This document shows positions 6,627-13,373 of a stretch of 13,456 nucleotides of DNA, piece after piece. The stretch is from Candidatus Hydrogenedentota bacterium (lineage in GTDB: Bacteria; Hydrogenedentota; Hydrogenedentia; Hydrogenedentales; SLHB01): the NCBI GenBank assembly GCA_003552765.1, contig PUOI01000432.1, positions 1 to 13,456 of the forward strand. Reading direction: 5' to 3'. Under the pieces are notes generated by a model, which was not told the DNA's origin, searched no databases, and worked only from the letters and a program-made list of their open reading frames with translations. Every line of letters begins with the position of its first letter. The stretch's first letter is position 1. The translations under genes and the position numbers were made by a program.

Positions 6627-7094
6627 CTACGGCGCGGGACGGTTCCGGACTTCGTCCAAGACTTTCATCTTGGCGTCGATGAGTTCGGGATGCGTCAGAT
6701 TCAGAAGCCGGGCCAGCTTATGGATGAGATAGTCCTCGTGGGCGTGGAGTACGCCATCGAGAAAGATGACGCGCCACGCTTCCTCAATAATCTCGGTCTT
6801 CTCTTCTAGCGTGAGCGCCTCGTTCAGCGTGTTCGTGAACGTCCAGAGATCGCTGCTTTCCTTCAGACTCCGTTTACTTTCTCGGAGCAGGTCTTCCGCC
6901 TCTTCCTGCGGAAGCTGGAACCGTTGGCGCAATGTTTCAATCACGTGCTCCTTCTCCGCGGGGGAGAATTCCTCGTCGGCGCGGGCGCATTCGACAAAGA
7001 TGGCGGCCGTGGCGATCCGCACCCGTTCTTCCTTTGACGGCTGCTCTTCTGTCCCGGAGGTATCACGGAACAGTTCGAAAATGCGCGTCAACAT
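6627..7094 (-). CDS. TerB-like (tellurite resistance TerB family) helical protein
   Basis: 155 residues, all-helical in appearance, cytoplasmic and without signal peptide. It has the two-fold pattern of TerB/COG4103-type domains: ARADEEFSPAE (Asp40, Glu47) and FLDGVLHAHE (Asp113, Glu120), so an Asp-x6-Glu acidic motif occurs twice with identical spacing, as in the metal-binding helices of the family. HKLARLLNL follows the second motif. The start has AGAAGG 8 nt upstream. A tiny open frame (7108-7134) ends 13 nt before it. It lies downstream of the epimerase gene across a structured 134-nt spacer. Family members are often of unknown role despite the tellurite name; no other ter genes are present, so metal or stress resistance is not supported by context. 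Confidence 0.8.
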   Translation of the reverse strand: MLTRIFELFRDTSGTEEQPSKEERVRIATAAIFVECARADEEFSPAEKEHVIETLRQRFQLPQEEAEDLLRESKRSLKESSDLWTFTNTLNEALTLEEKTEIIEEAWRVIFLDGVLHAHEDYLIHKLARLLNLTHPELIDAKMKVLDEVRNRPAP

Positions 7095-7127
7095 CCTTTA
7101 TCCCTTCTTATTCCTTGTGCATGTTCC

Positions 7128-7142
7128 GGCGCATTGCGCTGG
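7128..7142. repeat. 15-bp motif GGCGCATTGCGCTGG, copy 1
   Basis: This 15-mer is identical to 9366-9380. Both copies lie in upstream regions and contain the perfect odd palindrome GCGCATTGCGC. Here it is 34-48 nt upstream of the TerB-like start. It could be a protein-binding site or chance; see the second copy. Confidence 0.4.
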
Positions 7143-7144
7143 GC

Positions 7145-7203
7145 GGATTCCGGGGACACGTGAGATGAAACACGCCATCACACGGAATCATGCCGGGGAA
7201 TCC
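7145..7203 (-). other. Nested inverted repeats in the spacer upstream of the TerB-like gene
   Basis: The outer arms GGATTCC (7145-7151) and GGAATCC (7197-7203) are perfect complements. An inner stem, GTGAGATG (7160-7167) with CATCACAC (7176-7183), has one mismatch and an 8-nt loop. The structure would form in the 3' tail of the epimerase transcript or the leader of the TerB-like transcript. There is no T-run, so it is not a standard intrinsic terminator. Confidence 0.35.
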
Positions 7204-7228
7204 ATTGCAGCCGTCCTTCCGAATCCAA

Positions 7229-8134
7229 TTAGACGTTCTCCTCCCGTGTCAACACCGCCTCCAGCGCGTTACGCAAGTCAGGCCATTTGAATTCGTAGCC
7301 CGCATCCTCCAAACGCCGGGGCGCCGCCCGGATGCTGCTCAGCAGGAGTTCCTCGGCCATCTCGCCGAGAACGGCGCGGGCTGCGAATCCTGGGAAAGGG
7401 AGCAAGGCGGGGCGGTGAAGGACAGCGCCGAGCGTGCGCGCGAATTCGCGGTTGGGAACAGGGTTGGGGCTGACGGCGTTGACAGGCCCCTGGAGGGCTT
7501 CGTCTTCAACGGCGAACCGAATTATGGAGACGGCATCGTCCAACGTGATCCAACTCATGAACTGCCGCCCGCTTCCGAAGGGACCGCCCAGCCCGAAGCG
7601 GAACGGTCTGAGCATTTTGGGCAGTGCGCCGCCCTCGGTGCTTAACACCATTCCGAACCGAAGGTTCACTACGCGAATTCCTGCCTCGACAGCGGGCTGC
7701 GTGGCCGCTTCCCACTGCACGCAAACCTCCGGCAAGAAACCTTCACCCGGCGGGCTATCCTCGGTAAGCAATTCCTCGCCCCGGTCACCGTAATAATTCA
7801 CGCCAGACGCAGCAACCAACACACGAGGCGGCGTTGGGCGCCGCGCCAAGGCTTGGCAAAGGGTCCGGGTCGCCTTGACGCGGCTGTCCCGGATCCGGCG
7901 TTTCTTCTCCTCCGACCACCGGCCCGCGATGTTCTCGCCCGCGAGATGGATGACCGCGTCGAAGTTGTGGAGTTGGGTCGATTCGATTTGCCCTCTATCC
8001 GGGTCCCATCGCAACCCGCGCCCGCCCGGCCTTCCCTGGCGCAGTAGAGGAACCACGTTGTGCCCAGATGTACTCAACAGGCGTGACACCGCGCGGCCCA
8101 GCAGGCCGTTGGAGCCCGTGACGAGGATGCGCAT
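7229..8134 (-). CDS. TIGR01777-family SDR epimerase (YfcH-like)
   Basis: A 301-residue NAD(P)-binding protein of the extended short-chain dehydrogenase superfamily. The Rossmann glycine motif is TGSNGLLG (6-13). HLAGENIAGRW (63-73), AASGVNYYG (108-116), VCVQWE (137-142) and FMSWITLDD (192-200) are the signature segments of the TIGR01777/YfcH group. The C-terminal DUF1731 region is at about 250-295, with EELLLSSIRAAPRRLEDAGY. Length is normal. AAGGGAG lies about 11 nt upstream of the ATG. In this group the classical Tyr-x3-Lys is altered and the reaction is not established, so calling it an epimerase is only a family label. It is flanked by a 254-nt spacer after the acyltransferase and a 134-nt spacer before the TerB-like gene, so cotranscription is uncertain. 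Confidence 0.92.
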   Translation of the reverse strand: MRILVTGSNGLLGRAVSRLLSTSGHNVVPLLRQGRPGGRGLRWDPDRGQIESTQLHNFDAVIHLAGENIAGRWSEEKKRRIRDSRVKATRTLCQALARRPTPPRVLVAASGVNYYGDRGEELLTEDSPPGEGFLPEVCVQWEAATQPAVEAGIRVVNLRFGMVLSTEGGALPKMLRPFRFGLGGPFGSGRQFMSWITLDDAVSIIRFAVEDEALQGPVNAVSPNPVPNREFARTLGAVLHRPALLPFPGFAARAVLGEMAEELLLSSIRAAPRRLEDAGYEFKWPDLRNALEAVLTREENV

Positions 8135-8291
8135 ATTCGATTGTTCTCCCTTGCTGGCTATCTTACCTGGAATATCCGTGGCGTTTAGCCAATCCTATGT
8201 GCGCCGTGGAAAGACGTTCCGGCCCAGTGTGAACCCGGAACGCCGCGGCCCAGTTAATGATACACCTCTCGCTGGCGCCATGTCAGCCTGT

Positions 8292-8321
8292 TTCTGGCGT
8301 CAATCGCCAAACACGCCAGAA
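8292..8321 (-). other. Hairpin in the acyltransferase-epimerase spacer
   Basis: TTCTGGCGT (8292-8300) pairs perfectly with ACGCCAGAA (8313-8321), a 9-bp stem with a 12-nt loop. A competing shorter stem, TGGCG with CGCCA, uses part of the loop (TGGCGTCAATCGCCA). It lies about 70 nt past the acyltransferase stop on the minus strand and lacks a trailing T-run. The rest of the 254-nt spacer (8135-8388) shows no convincing gene; GC-rich imperfect repeats are present near 8327-8346. Confidence 0.35.
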
Positions 8322-8388
8322 CCGAGCCGCCGCCCTCTATGTGGCGGACAAGGGCCGGCAAGATGGCGGCGTCACGGCCTGGCCTTCA

Positions 8389-9372
8389 TCAATCGCTGCT
8401 CCTTGCATCCCATTTGCGGGCCAGGGCGGGGCGGGGCCGCCAACGCCGGTGGAACCACATCCAATGGCCGGGGTGTTCGCGAACCCACTGTTCGAGAAGA
8501 TCTTGACAGCGCTGGACATTCACAACAAGGCCAAGCCGGAAGTCGGTGGTCTGCTCAAAAGGAATAGGGGGCGTGATCTCGAAGTGATAGCGCCCTCCGG
8601 CGTCGCGGACAGCCCGGACGCCATGCACGGGGACGCGAGCGCGAAGGGCCGCGATGACCGGGGCGGCGGTGGCCCAGCAGGGCCGGTCAAAGAAGGTCAC
8701 GGGGGCGGCGGCGGTTCGTGGATTCTGGTCGATGAGTATCCCCACCATGTAGCCTTGGCGCAACATGCCCACCAGAGTCAACCCCGCATCGTCGCGTTTG
8801 ACCGTGATCACCCCGTTGGATTGGCGAATACGGTCCACGAACGCATCCAGCGCGGGGTGGTCCAGCGGACGAACGACTTCCGCGGCGGGGAGGCCGGCCG
8901 TGTACAAGACCGGTGCGAGCCATTCCCAGTTGCCGTAGTGGGCTGCGATGAAGAGAGCGCCCCGGCTTCTGTCGATGTGCTCCAACCCCTCGATTGAGAT
9001 GTGATTCCGGACAAACGCCTTGTCGATACAGGGAATGCGGCTGAATTCGGCGGCCACGATCCCCATGTTGGATGCGGTTTGCTTGAGAATCCGGATCTTT
9101 TCGCGGCGGGAGAGGCTGTCCCCGTAGGCCTGGTCTAGGTTGTCCATGCCTATGCGGTGCAGACGGGGCACAACGAAATATGCAAGGAGGCCACACGCTT
9201 TCCCCAATCGCCGCGCGAGGCCCAGCGGCAAACAGCGAGTTATTCGCGTGATCCCAATCCCCGCGTACGCGATGACCAAACGCAGCGGCGAGTTTCCGCG
9301 GCGCCGCCCGTCGCGCGATCGCGCCGCGGTGTTGCTGGAGGACGGATTCATCTCACGGGACTGGAGGCGCAT
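8389..9372 (-). CDS. Lipid A biosynthesis acyltransferase family protein (LpxL/HtrB-like)
   Basis: 327 residues. Family members transfer a fatty acyl chain from acyl-ACP to Kdo2-lipid IV-A at the inner-membrane cytoplasmic face. Seen: an N-terminal hydrophobic anchor (about 31-70), the HX4E catalytic motif at AAHYGNWEW (His145, Glu150), ILIDQNPR (212-219) and the C-terminal HPGHWMWFHRRWRPRP (300-315) typical of LpxL/LpxM proteins. All landmarks are intact. The ATG at 9372 has no evident Shine-Dalgarno sequence; Met8 (9351) is an alternative. The start codon lies within the 15-bp palindromic motif also found at 7128-7142. The N-terminal 27 residues are polar and may be partly non-conserved. 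The family call is firm. Whether the acceptor is lipid A or another glycolipid cannot be told. It supports a diderm host. Confidence 0.92.
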   Translation of the reverse strand: MRLQSREMNPSSSNTAARSRDGRRRGNSPLRLVIAYAGIGITRITRCLPLGLARRLGKACGLLAYFVVPRLHRIGMDNLDQAYGDSLSRREKIRILKQTASNMGIVAAEFSRIPCIDKAFVRNHISIEGLEHIDRSRGALFIAAHYGNWEWLAPVLYTAGLPAAEVVRPLDHPALDAFVDRIRQSNGVITVKRDDAGLTLVGMLRQGYMVGILIDQNPRTAAAPVTFFDRPCWATAAPVIAALRARVPVHGVRAVRDAGGRYHFEITPPIPFEQTTDFRLGLVVNVQRCQDLLEQWVREHPGHWMWFHRRWRPRPALARKWDARSSD

Positions 9373-9380
9373 TGCGCTGG
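9366..9380. repeat. 15-bp motif GGCGCATTGCGCTGG, copy 2
   Basis: Identical to 7128-7142. The palindrome GCGCATTGCGC spans the start codon of the acyltransferase (ATG 9372-9370 on the minus strand), where a bound protein or hairpin would block translation or transcription initiation. It may be coincidence. Confidence 0.4.
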
Positions 9381-9529
9381 ATTGTTCACTGTTGGCAAGC
9401 CTTCCCCCTAATCGCTGGGTAACGACGCTCCTCCGGGAATAATCGCCCCCTTATCCCCCTGCGCTGTTGTCCCGAACAGTGCCCATCTTGTCATGCCTCA
9501 GGGCTGTTAAGGAACCCATGCATGGACGC

Positions 9530-10894
9530 TTAGTCCAAGGTGATGGTTTCCCCGATATCGGGAGCAAAGCGATTGGGCACCCCGTTACAGGCGTCTTTCA
9601 GCCACTCAATGGCGTCCTCCTCGCCGTGGATAAACACCACATTCCGGGGTTCCGTCTGCCGAACCACATGAAGCAGATCCTCGCGCGGGGCGTGGGCGCT
9701 GAAGTGGAAGGTCTGGCGGTTGGGAAGGTTGACCTGAACCTCCTGTCCCTCCAGCTCAAAGCGCAAGGAGTCGCCCACTTCGGCGTTGAGCAGCTTGTAG
9801 CCCAAGGTGTCCGGATCGAGATAGCCCACAAAGAAGATGCCGTGTTTATCCTCCTTGACCATCTCTTGGGCGATCATGGCGGATGGCGTGTTCTCGATCA
9901 TCATGCCCGAGGTGGCGACGATAATGCTGGGCTGCTTGAGGAGCTTGCGGCTAATCCGGGGATCCCAGACATCGCCGATGCGTTTGAACTGGTAGAGCGG
10001 GCTTAAAGACACCTCCGGTTTCAGGAAGTCGTTGAACTTGTCGTAGACCTCGTAGATCGCCCGGCCAAGGCCCGAGGCGTACACCGGAACCGTCGGCAGT
10101 TCGCCCGTGTTGATAAGGCGGTCAATGATATTGAGCAACTCTTGCGTCCGGCCCAGCGCGAAGGCGGGGACCAGTACGACGCCCCCATTTTCCAGGACTG
10201 TGCGGACTTCCTCGGTGAACCGGCGAATCTCGCTGGTGAAGGTGCGTTGCTCGTCGTCGAGATGGGCGCCGCGCGTGGATTCAATGACGAGGGTGTCGAT
10301 CTTCATCGACGAATCCAGCGGCTGCAGCCCCTTCATGAGTTCCTGGTCCGTCAAGCAGATGTCGCCGGTGTAGTAGATCGTGTGATCGCCGGCGCGAAGC
10401 ACGATGCCGGCGCTGCCAAGGACGTGGCCGGTGTGTTGGAAACTCGCGCGGAAGGGCGAATTCCAGGTCAAGGCGAATTCCTTGTCGTAGGGCATTCCCG
10501 ACGTTTGGCGGATGGCGAAATCCACGTCGCTGTGGGAGTAGAGGGGATAGTCGCTGATGTTGCGCTCCCGTCCCAACGTGGTCATGACCGAAACACTATT
10601 GTGCAGCATGCGATCGATGATGCTCACCGTCGGCCGGGTGGCATAGGACGCCGTGGCGGGGAACTCCCTCATCAGGAAGGGCAGCGACCCGCAATGGTCG
10701 ATGTGGCCGTGGGATATGAGTACGGCGTCCGGAGCCTTCTTTAGAAGGGAAAACTCGGGCAGGGCTTCCCGCCCTTCCTTCTTGGGATGTATGCCGGCGT
10801 CCAGAATGACCCGGCTGTCCCCTTGCTCCAACAGATAACAGTTGGCGCCGATATCGGTACCGCCGCCTATGGGGGTGAATGTGATGTTGCTCAC
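9530..10894 (-). CDS. Beta-CASP metallo-beta-lactamase RNA-processing nuclease (CPSF/YSH1-like)
   Basis: A 454-residue cytoplasmic enzyme of COG1236. Such proteins are zinc-dependent RNA endo- or exonucleases. Metallo-beta-lactamase motifs: LDAG (31-34), HGHIDH (62-67), His157 in HTGHVLGSAG and Asp178 in YTGDI. Beta-CASP motifs: A at ESTRG (205-209), with Arg where Tyr is more usual; B at FSAHA (398-402, His401); C at FIHGEE (421-426, His423). PAFALGRTQELL (243-254) and VATSGMM (326-332) are further family hallmarks. Length and motifs are complete. The start is GTG at 10894 with GAGG 6 nt upstream. It has its own promoter at 10921-10949, so it is separable from the cdsA operon just upstream. 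RNA substrate unknown. It lacks an RNase J-type C-terminal extension. Confidence 0.93.
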   Translation of the reverse strand: MSNITFTPIGGGTDIGANCYLLEQGDSRVILDAGIHPKKEGREALPEFSLLKKAPDAVLISHGHIDHCGSLPFLMREFPATASYATRPTVSIIDRMLHNSVSVMTTLGRERNISDYPLYSHSDVDFAIRQTSGMPYDKEFALTWNSPFRASFQHTGHVLGSAGIVLRAGDHTIYYTGDICLTDQELMKGLQPLDSSMKIDTLVIESTRGAHLDDEQRTFTSEIRRFTEEVRTVLENGGVVLVPAFALGRTQELLNIIDRLINTGELPTVPVYASGLGRAIYEVYDKFNDFLKPEVSLSPLYQFKRIGDVWDPRISRKLLKQPSIIVATSGMMIENTPSAMIAQEMVKEDKHGIFFVGYLDPDTLGYKLLNAEVGDSLRFELEGQEVQVNLPNRQTFHFSAHAPREDLLHVVRQTEPRNVVFIHGEEDAIEWLKDACNGVPNRFAPDIGETITLD

Positions 10895-10920
10895 GGGCTA
10901 CCTCGTATTGAATTAACGGC

Positions 10921-10949
10921 ATTCTAGCCAAGAAGGGGCGAACTGTCAA
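10921..10949 (-). promoter_or_regulatory. Near-consensus sigma-70 promoter for the beta-CASP nuclease
   Basis: The minus strand has TTGACA (10949-10944), a 17-nt spacer and TAGAAT (10926-10921), matching consensus at 11 of 12 hexamer positions. The expected start is near 10914, giving a leader of about 20 nt that contains the GAGG ribosome site before GTG 10894. Confidence 0.85.
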
Positions 10950-10980
10950 GAAAAGCGCGATTTCCCCAATCGCCGGGCAA

Positions 10981-11013
10981 GGATGTTGCGTGAAGGGACA
11001 ACATCCCCCTTCA
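10981..11013. other. Two interlocking alternative hairpins between cdsA and the nuclease
   Basis: Stem A pairs GGATGTTG (10981-10988) with CAACATCC (10999-11006), 8 bp perfect. Stem B pairs TGAAGGG (10991-10997) with CCCTTCA (11007-11013), 7 bp perfect. The 5' arm of B lies in the loop of A and its 3' arm directly abuts A. Both full stems can hardly coexist because no linker nucleotides cross stem A, so they would compete. It lies 53-85 nt past the cdsA stop and upstream of the nuclease promoter. No U-run follows, so a classical terminator is not supported. Confidence 0.4.
10998..11011 (+). repeat. Fragment related to the 4016-4150 repeat end
   Basis: ACAACATCCCCCTT here is identical, over 14 nt, to the minus strand of 4140-4153 at the right end of the palindromic repeat. 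With the neighbouring GGG/GGA the match is 16 of 17. It suggests a shared dispersed sequence family, or a decayed copy that now supplies the 3' arm of stem A. Confidence 0.4.
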
Positions 11014-11065
11014 GACGGGAAAAACTTCCGTACACAACGGCCACGCGCAAGCGGCTGGCGGCATG

Positions 11066-11890
11066 TTAGATGCTGTACACATAGTAGAGCATGGGGGCCG
11101 CGAAAAGAAACCCGTCGCACCGGTCGAGAACGCCGCCGTGTCCCGGAAACAATCCTCCGGAATCTTTCATGCCCGCATCCCGCTTCAAACACGATTCGGC
11201 GAGATCGCCCACCTGGGCCGACACCGAGACAAGGGTTCCAGCGTGGATGTAATGCATGAGGCCCCAGTCAGGCAAGAATTCGGGGGTAAGAATGTTGCCC
11301 AGGTAATAAAGCCCCACGAGTCCGGCGAGCGCGAGCGCCAATCCGCCCGCGGCGCCTTCCCATGTCTTCTTGGGGCTGACTTTTGGAGCCAGCTTGTGTT
11401 TTCCGATAAGGGAGCCTATCAAGTAGGCGCCGGTGTCGGTCAAGATAACGGCGACAAGCAAGACGGACACGAGGCCCGGCCCTATATTGGGTTCGCTGTG
11501 CAACAGGGTGAGATGAGCCGCCAGCCATCCCACGTAGAACACGCCGAACATGCTGCTGGCAAGGCCCGCCACGGAATGCTGCCCCCGCACGATGTGAAGG
11601 GCGGCCACAAGCAAGCATCCCCCGTACAGAAACAGGTTGACAAACGTGGGCTCGTGGAAATGGCCGCTGAGCGTGACGGCCGTGCCAGCCAGAATGCCGC
11701 CGATGGTTTCGGGGGAAATCTCCCTGGCGCGGACGATGGCGTAGTACTCGTATAGGCCGATGGCGGCCAGGAGGCTCACCAGAGCTGTGAAACCCGGCCT
11801 CAAAACCGGGTTCCAAGCCAGCAACACGACCAACGGAAGCACAACCGCCGCCGTGAGGGCGCGTGTTAACACAGCCCCCCTCTCTTCCAT
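11066..11890 (-). CDS. cdsA: Phosphatidate cytidylyltransferase (CDP-diglyceride synthase)
   Basis: Makes CDP-diacylglycerol from CTP and phosphatidate, the branch point of phospholipid synthesis, in the inner membrane. From Met at 11890 the protein has 274 residues and about seven or eight hydrophobic segments. The conserved TDTGAYLIG and SPKKTWEG (172-179) are present. The family signature runs from SCLKRD through MKDSGG, PGHGG (249-253) and LDRCD (255-259), with its Lys-Asp, His-Gly-Gly and Asp-Arg-x-Asp intact. GGGAG lies 8 nt upstream of the ATG at 11890 but only 2 nt from the ATG at 11896, so I chose the former. The gene follows uppS by 15 nt in the usual frr-uppS-cdsA order. After it, dxr and rseP, which often come next, are absent. 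Confidence 0.96.
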   Translation of the reverse strand: MEERGAVLTRALTAAVVLPLVVLLAWNPVLRPGFTALVSLLAAIGLYEYYAIVRAREISPETIGGILAGTAVTLSGHFHEPTFVNLFLYGGCLLVAALHIVRGQHSVAGLASSMFGVFYVGWLAAHLTLLHSEPNIGPGLVSVLLVAVILTDTGAYLIGSLIGKHKLAPKVSPKKTWEGAAGGLALALAGLVGLYYLGNILTPEFLPDWGLMHYIHAGTLVSVSAQVGDLAESCLKRDAGMKDSGGLFPGHGGVLDRCDGFLFAAPMLYYVYSI

Positions 11891-11905
11891 GGACATTGCT
11901 CCCGT

Positions 11906-12631
11906 TCAACGGCCGCCGAAGCGCCGGCTCCGGGCTTGGTAGGCGGCGATGGCCTCGTACAGATGGGGTTTGCGGAAATCGGGCCAGTACGTTTGCATGG
12001 ATACAAACTCCGCGTAGGAAGCCTGCCACAGCATGAAATTGCTCAGCCGCATCTCTCCGCTTGTGCGGATCAGGAGATCCAGTTCCGGCAACTGGGGGAT
12101 ATAAAGGCGGGAGGCGAACATTTCCTCCGTCACCTCTTCGGCTTTCAACCGGCCCGCTTCGACTTCCCGGCACAGCGCCCGCGCCGTGTCCACGATCTCC
12201 CCCCGGCCCCCGTAATTGATGGCGAGATTGAGCGTCATGGCGGTGTTGTTCGCCGTAAGGGACTCGCAACGCTCGACGTCCGCCAACGCTTGTTCGGACA
12301 GCCCTTCCTTCCGGCCCATGAGCGTTACGCGAATGTTCTCTTGATGAATCTCGTCCAGCTCCAAATGGATGTACTTGCTCAAGAGCCGGAACAGCGTTTC
12401 CACTTCTCCTTGGGACCGCCGCCAATTCTCGGTCGAGAAGGCGTAAAGCGTTAGCGCCTCAATGTTCTGAAGTTCCCGGCACGCCTCGACCACGGCGCGC
12501 ACGCTCTTCGCCCCCGCTTCGTGCCCCTCGGCCCGCGTGGTCCCGTGTTGCTTGGCCCAACGGCCGTTTCCGTCCATGATTATGGCGATATGGCGGGGAA
12601 GGTGGTTCTTATCGATTGTGGGTAGCGGCAT
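11906..12631 (-). CDS. uppS: Polyprenyl diphosphate synthase (undecaprenyl diphosphate synthase type)
   Basis: A cis-prenyltransferase that makes the C55 lipid carrier for peptidoglycan and surface glycans. From Met at 12631 it is 241 residues, the normal family length. Seen: MDGNGRWA (19-26) with catalytic Asp20, FSTENW (65-70), NLAINYGGRGEIVDT (135-149), RTSGEMRLSNFMLWQ (189-203) and YAEFV (206-210). The same frame stays open upstream to a TTG at 12775, adding 48 residues, but those are Gly/Pro-rich and unlike the family, so the ATG close to the conserved domain is preferred. No strong ribosome site precedes it. It lies 177 nt after frr and 15 nt before cdsA. Confidence 0.95.
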   Translation of the reverse strand: MPLPTIDKNHLPRHIAIIMDGNGRWAKQHGTTRAEGHEAGAKSVRAVVEACRELQNIEALTLYAFSTENWRRSQGEVETLFRLLSKYIHLELDEIHQENIRVTLMGRKEGLSEQALADVERCESLTANNTAMTLNLAINYGGRGEIVDTARALCREVEAGRLKAEEVTEEMFASRLYIPQLPELDLLIRTSGEMRLSNFMLWQASYAEFVSMQTYWPDFRKPHLYEAIAAYQARSRRFGGR

Positions 12632-12808
12632 CGTTTCGTGCTCTGTCAACGGGCTTGCATCCCTTTCAACAATTCCCGGTCCGCCGGGGCCGGTTCCATG
12701 CCACCGTCCTTCCCCGTCAAACGGGACTCCCCGCTGCTTGGGGCGTTCGGCCAGGAAGCCGGAATTAGCGGACAACCCCGGCCGTGCTTGTTTCCGCCAG
12801 AGCGCCCC

Positions 12809-13369
12809 CTATACCTCCATAATCTCTTCTTCCTTGTGCTTCAAGGCCTCATCCACCTTTTCGATGTACTGGTCGGTGAGTTCCTGCAATCGCTCTTGCT
12901 CCCGGTGCGCGTCATCCTCGGGAACATCGCCGGCCTTTTGAGCCTTCTTGACCGCCTCAATGGCGTGCCGCCTCGCATTGCGTATGGAAACGCGGCTCTC
13001 CTCGGCCAGCTTTTTCACCATCTTCACCAGCTCCTTGCGGCGCTCCTCGGTGGGCTGGGGTATGGGGATGCGTATGGCTTTGCCGTCATTCGAAGGGGTG
13101 AGTTCAAGAGGTGAGGCGATAATGGCCTTCTCGATGACACCGATCTGCCCCTTGTCCCATGGCGTGACCATGAGCAGCCTCGGCTCCGGCGCCGTGACCG
13201 TCGCCAGTTGGTTCACTTTCATCTTCGTGCCGTAGACTTCCACATCCACCATGTCCAACAAACTCACTGAGGCGCGGCCCGTGCGAATAGCGCCAAACTC
13301 GTGCCGCAACGCCTCGAGCGCCTTCTCCATCTTTGCCCGCGCTTCTTCCTCGCGTTCGGTGCTGGCCAT
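12809..13369 (-). CDS. frr: Ribosome recycling factor
   Basis: Splits post-termination ribosomes together with EF-G. 186 residues, standard length. Domain I helices form the ends of the protein, with RTGRAS (29-34) early and SIRNARRHA (128-136) in the long third helix. The domain II beta segment has DVEVYGTKMKVNQLATVT (42-59), and IRIPIPQPTEERR (99-111) forms the second hinge. GGAG lies 9 nt upstream of the ATG, within the end of pyrH. The pyrH stop is only 4 nt upstream, so the pair is cotranscribed. A 177-nt GC-rich spacer with small hairpins, such as CCCGT-CAA-ACGGG, separates frr from uppS. Confidence 0.97.
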   Translation of the reverse strand: MASTEREEEARAKMEKALEALRHEFGAIRTGRASVSLLDMVDVEVYGTKMKVNQLATVTAPEPRLLMVTPWDKGQIGVIEKAIIASPLELTPSNDGKAIRIPIPQPTEERRKELVKMVKKLAEESRVSIRNARRHAIEAVKKAQKAGDVPEDDAHREQERLQELTDQYIEKVDEALKHKEEEIMEV

Positions 13370-13373
13370 TGCG

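Noticed and set aside
6627..7094. Tellurite resistance island
   Set aside because: Only a single TerB-like domain gene is present, with no terA, terC, terD or terZ nearby. Solo TerB-like proteins are widespread and do not imply resistance.
8257..8997. 246-codon plus-strand frame over the acyltransferase gene
   Set aside because: It is antisense to an intact LpxL-like protein, shows no recognisable motifs and has typical shadow composition.
9516..9525. CCATGCATGG palindrome next to the nuclease stop codon
   Set aside because: It is a perfect 10-bp palindrome, but short, single and without other signals; it is expected by chance at this scale.
10981..11006. Rho-independent terminator for cdsA
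   Set aside because: The stem is strong, but no T-run follows on the minus strand, so the classical terminator pattern is missing.
11268..12425. 385-codon minus-strand frame across uppS and cdsA
   Set aside because: It is an out-of-frame Arg/Gly/His-rich shadow overlapping two well-supported genes on the same strand.
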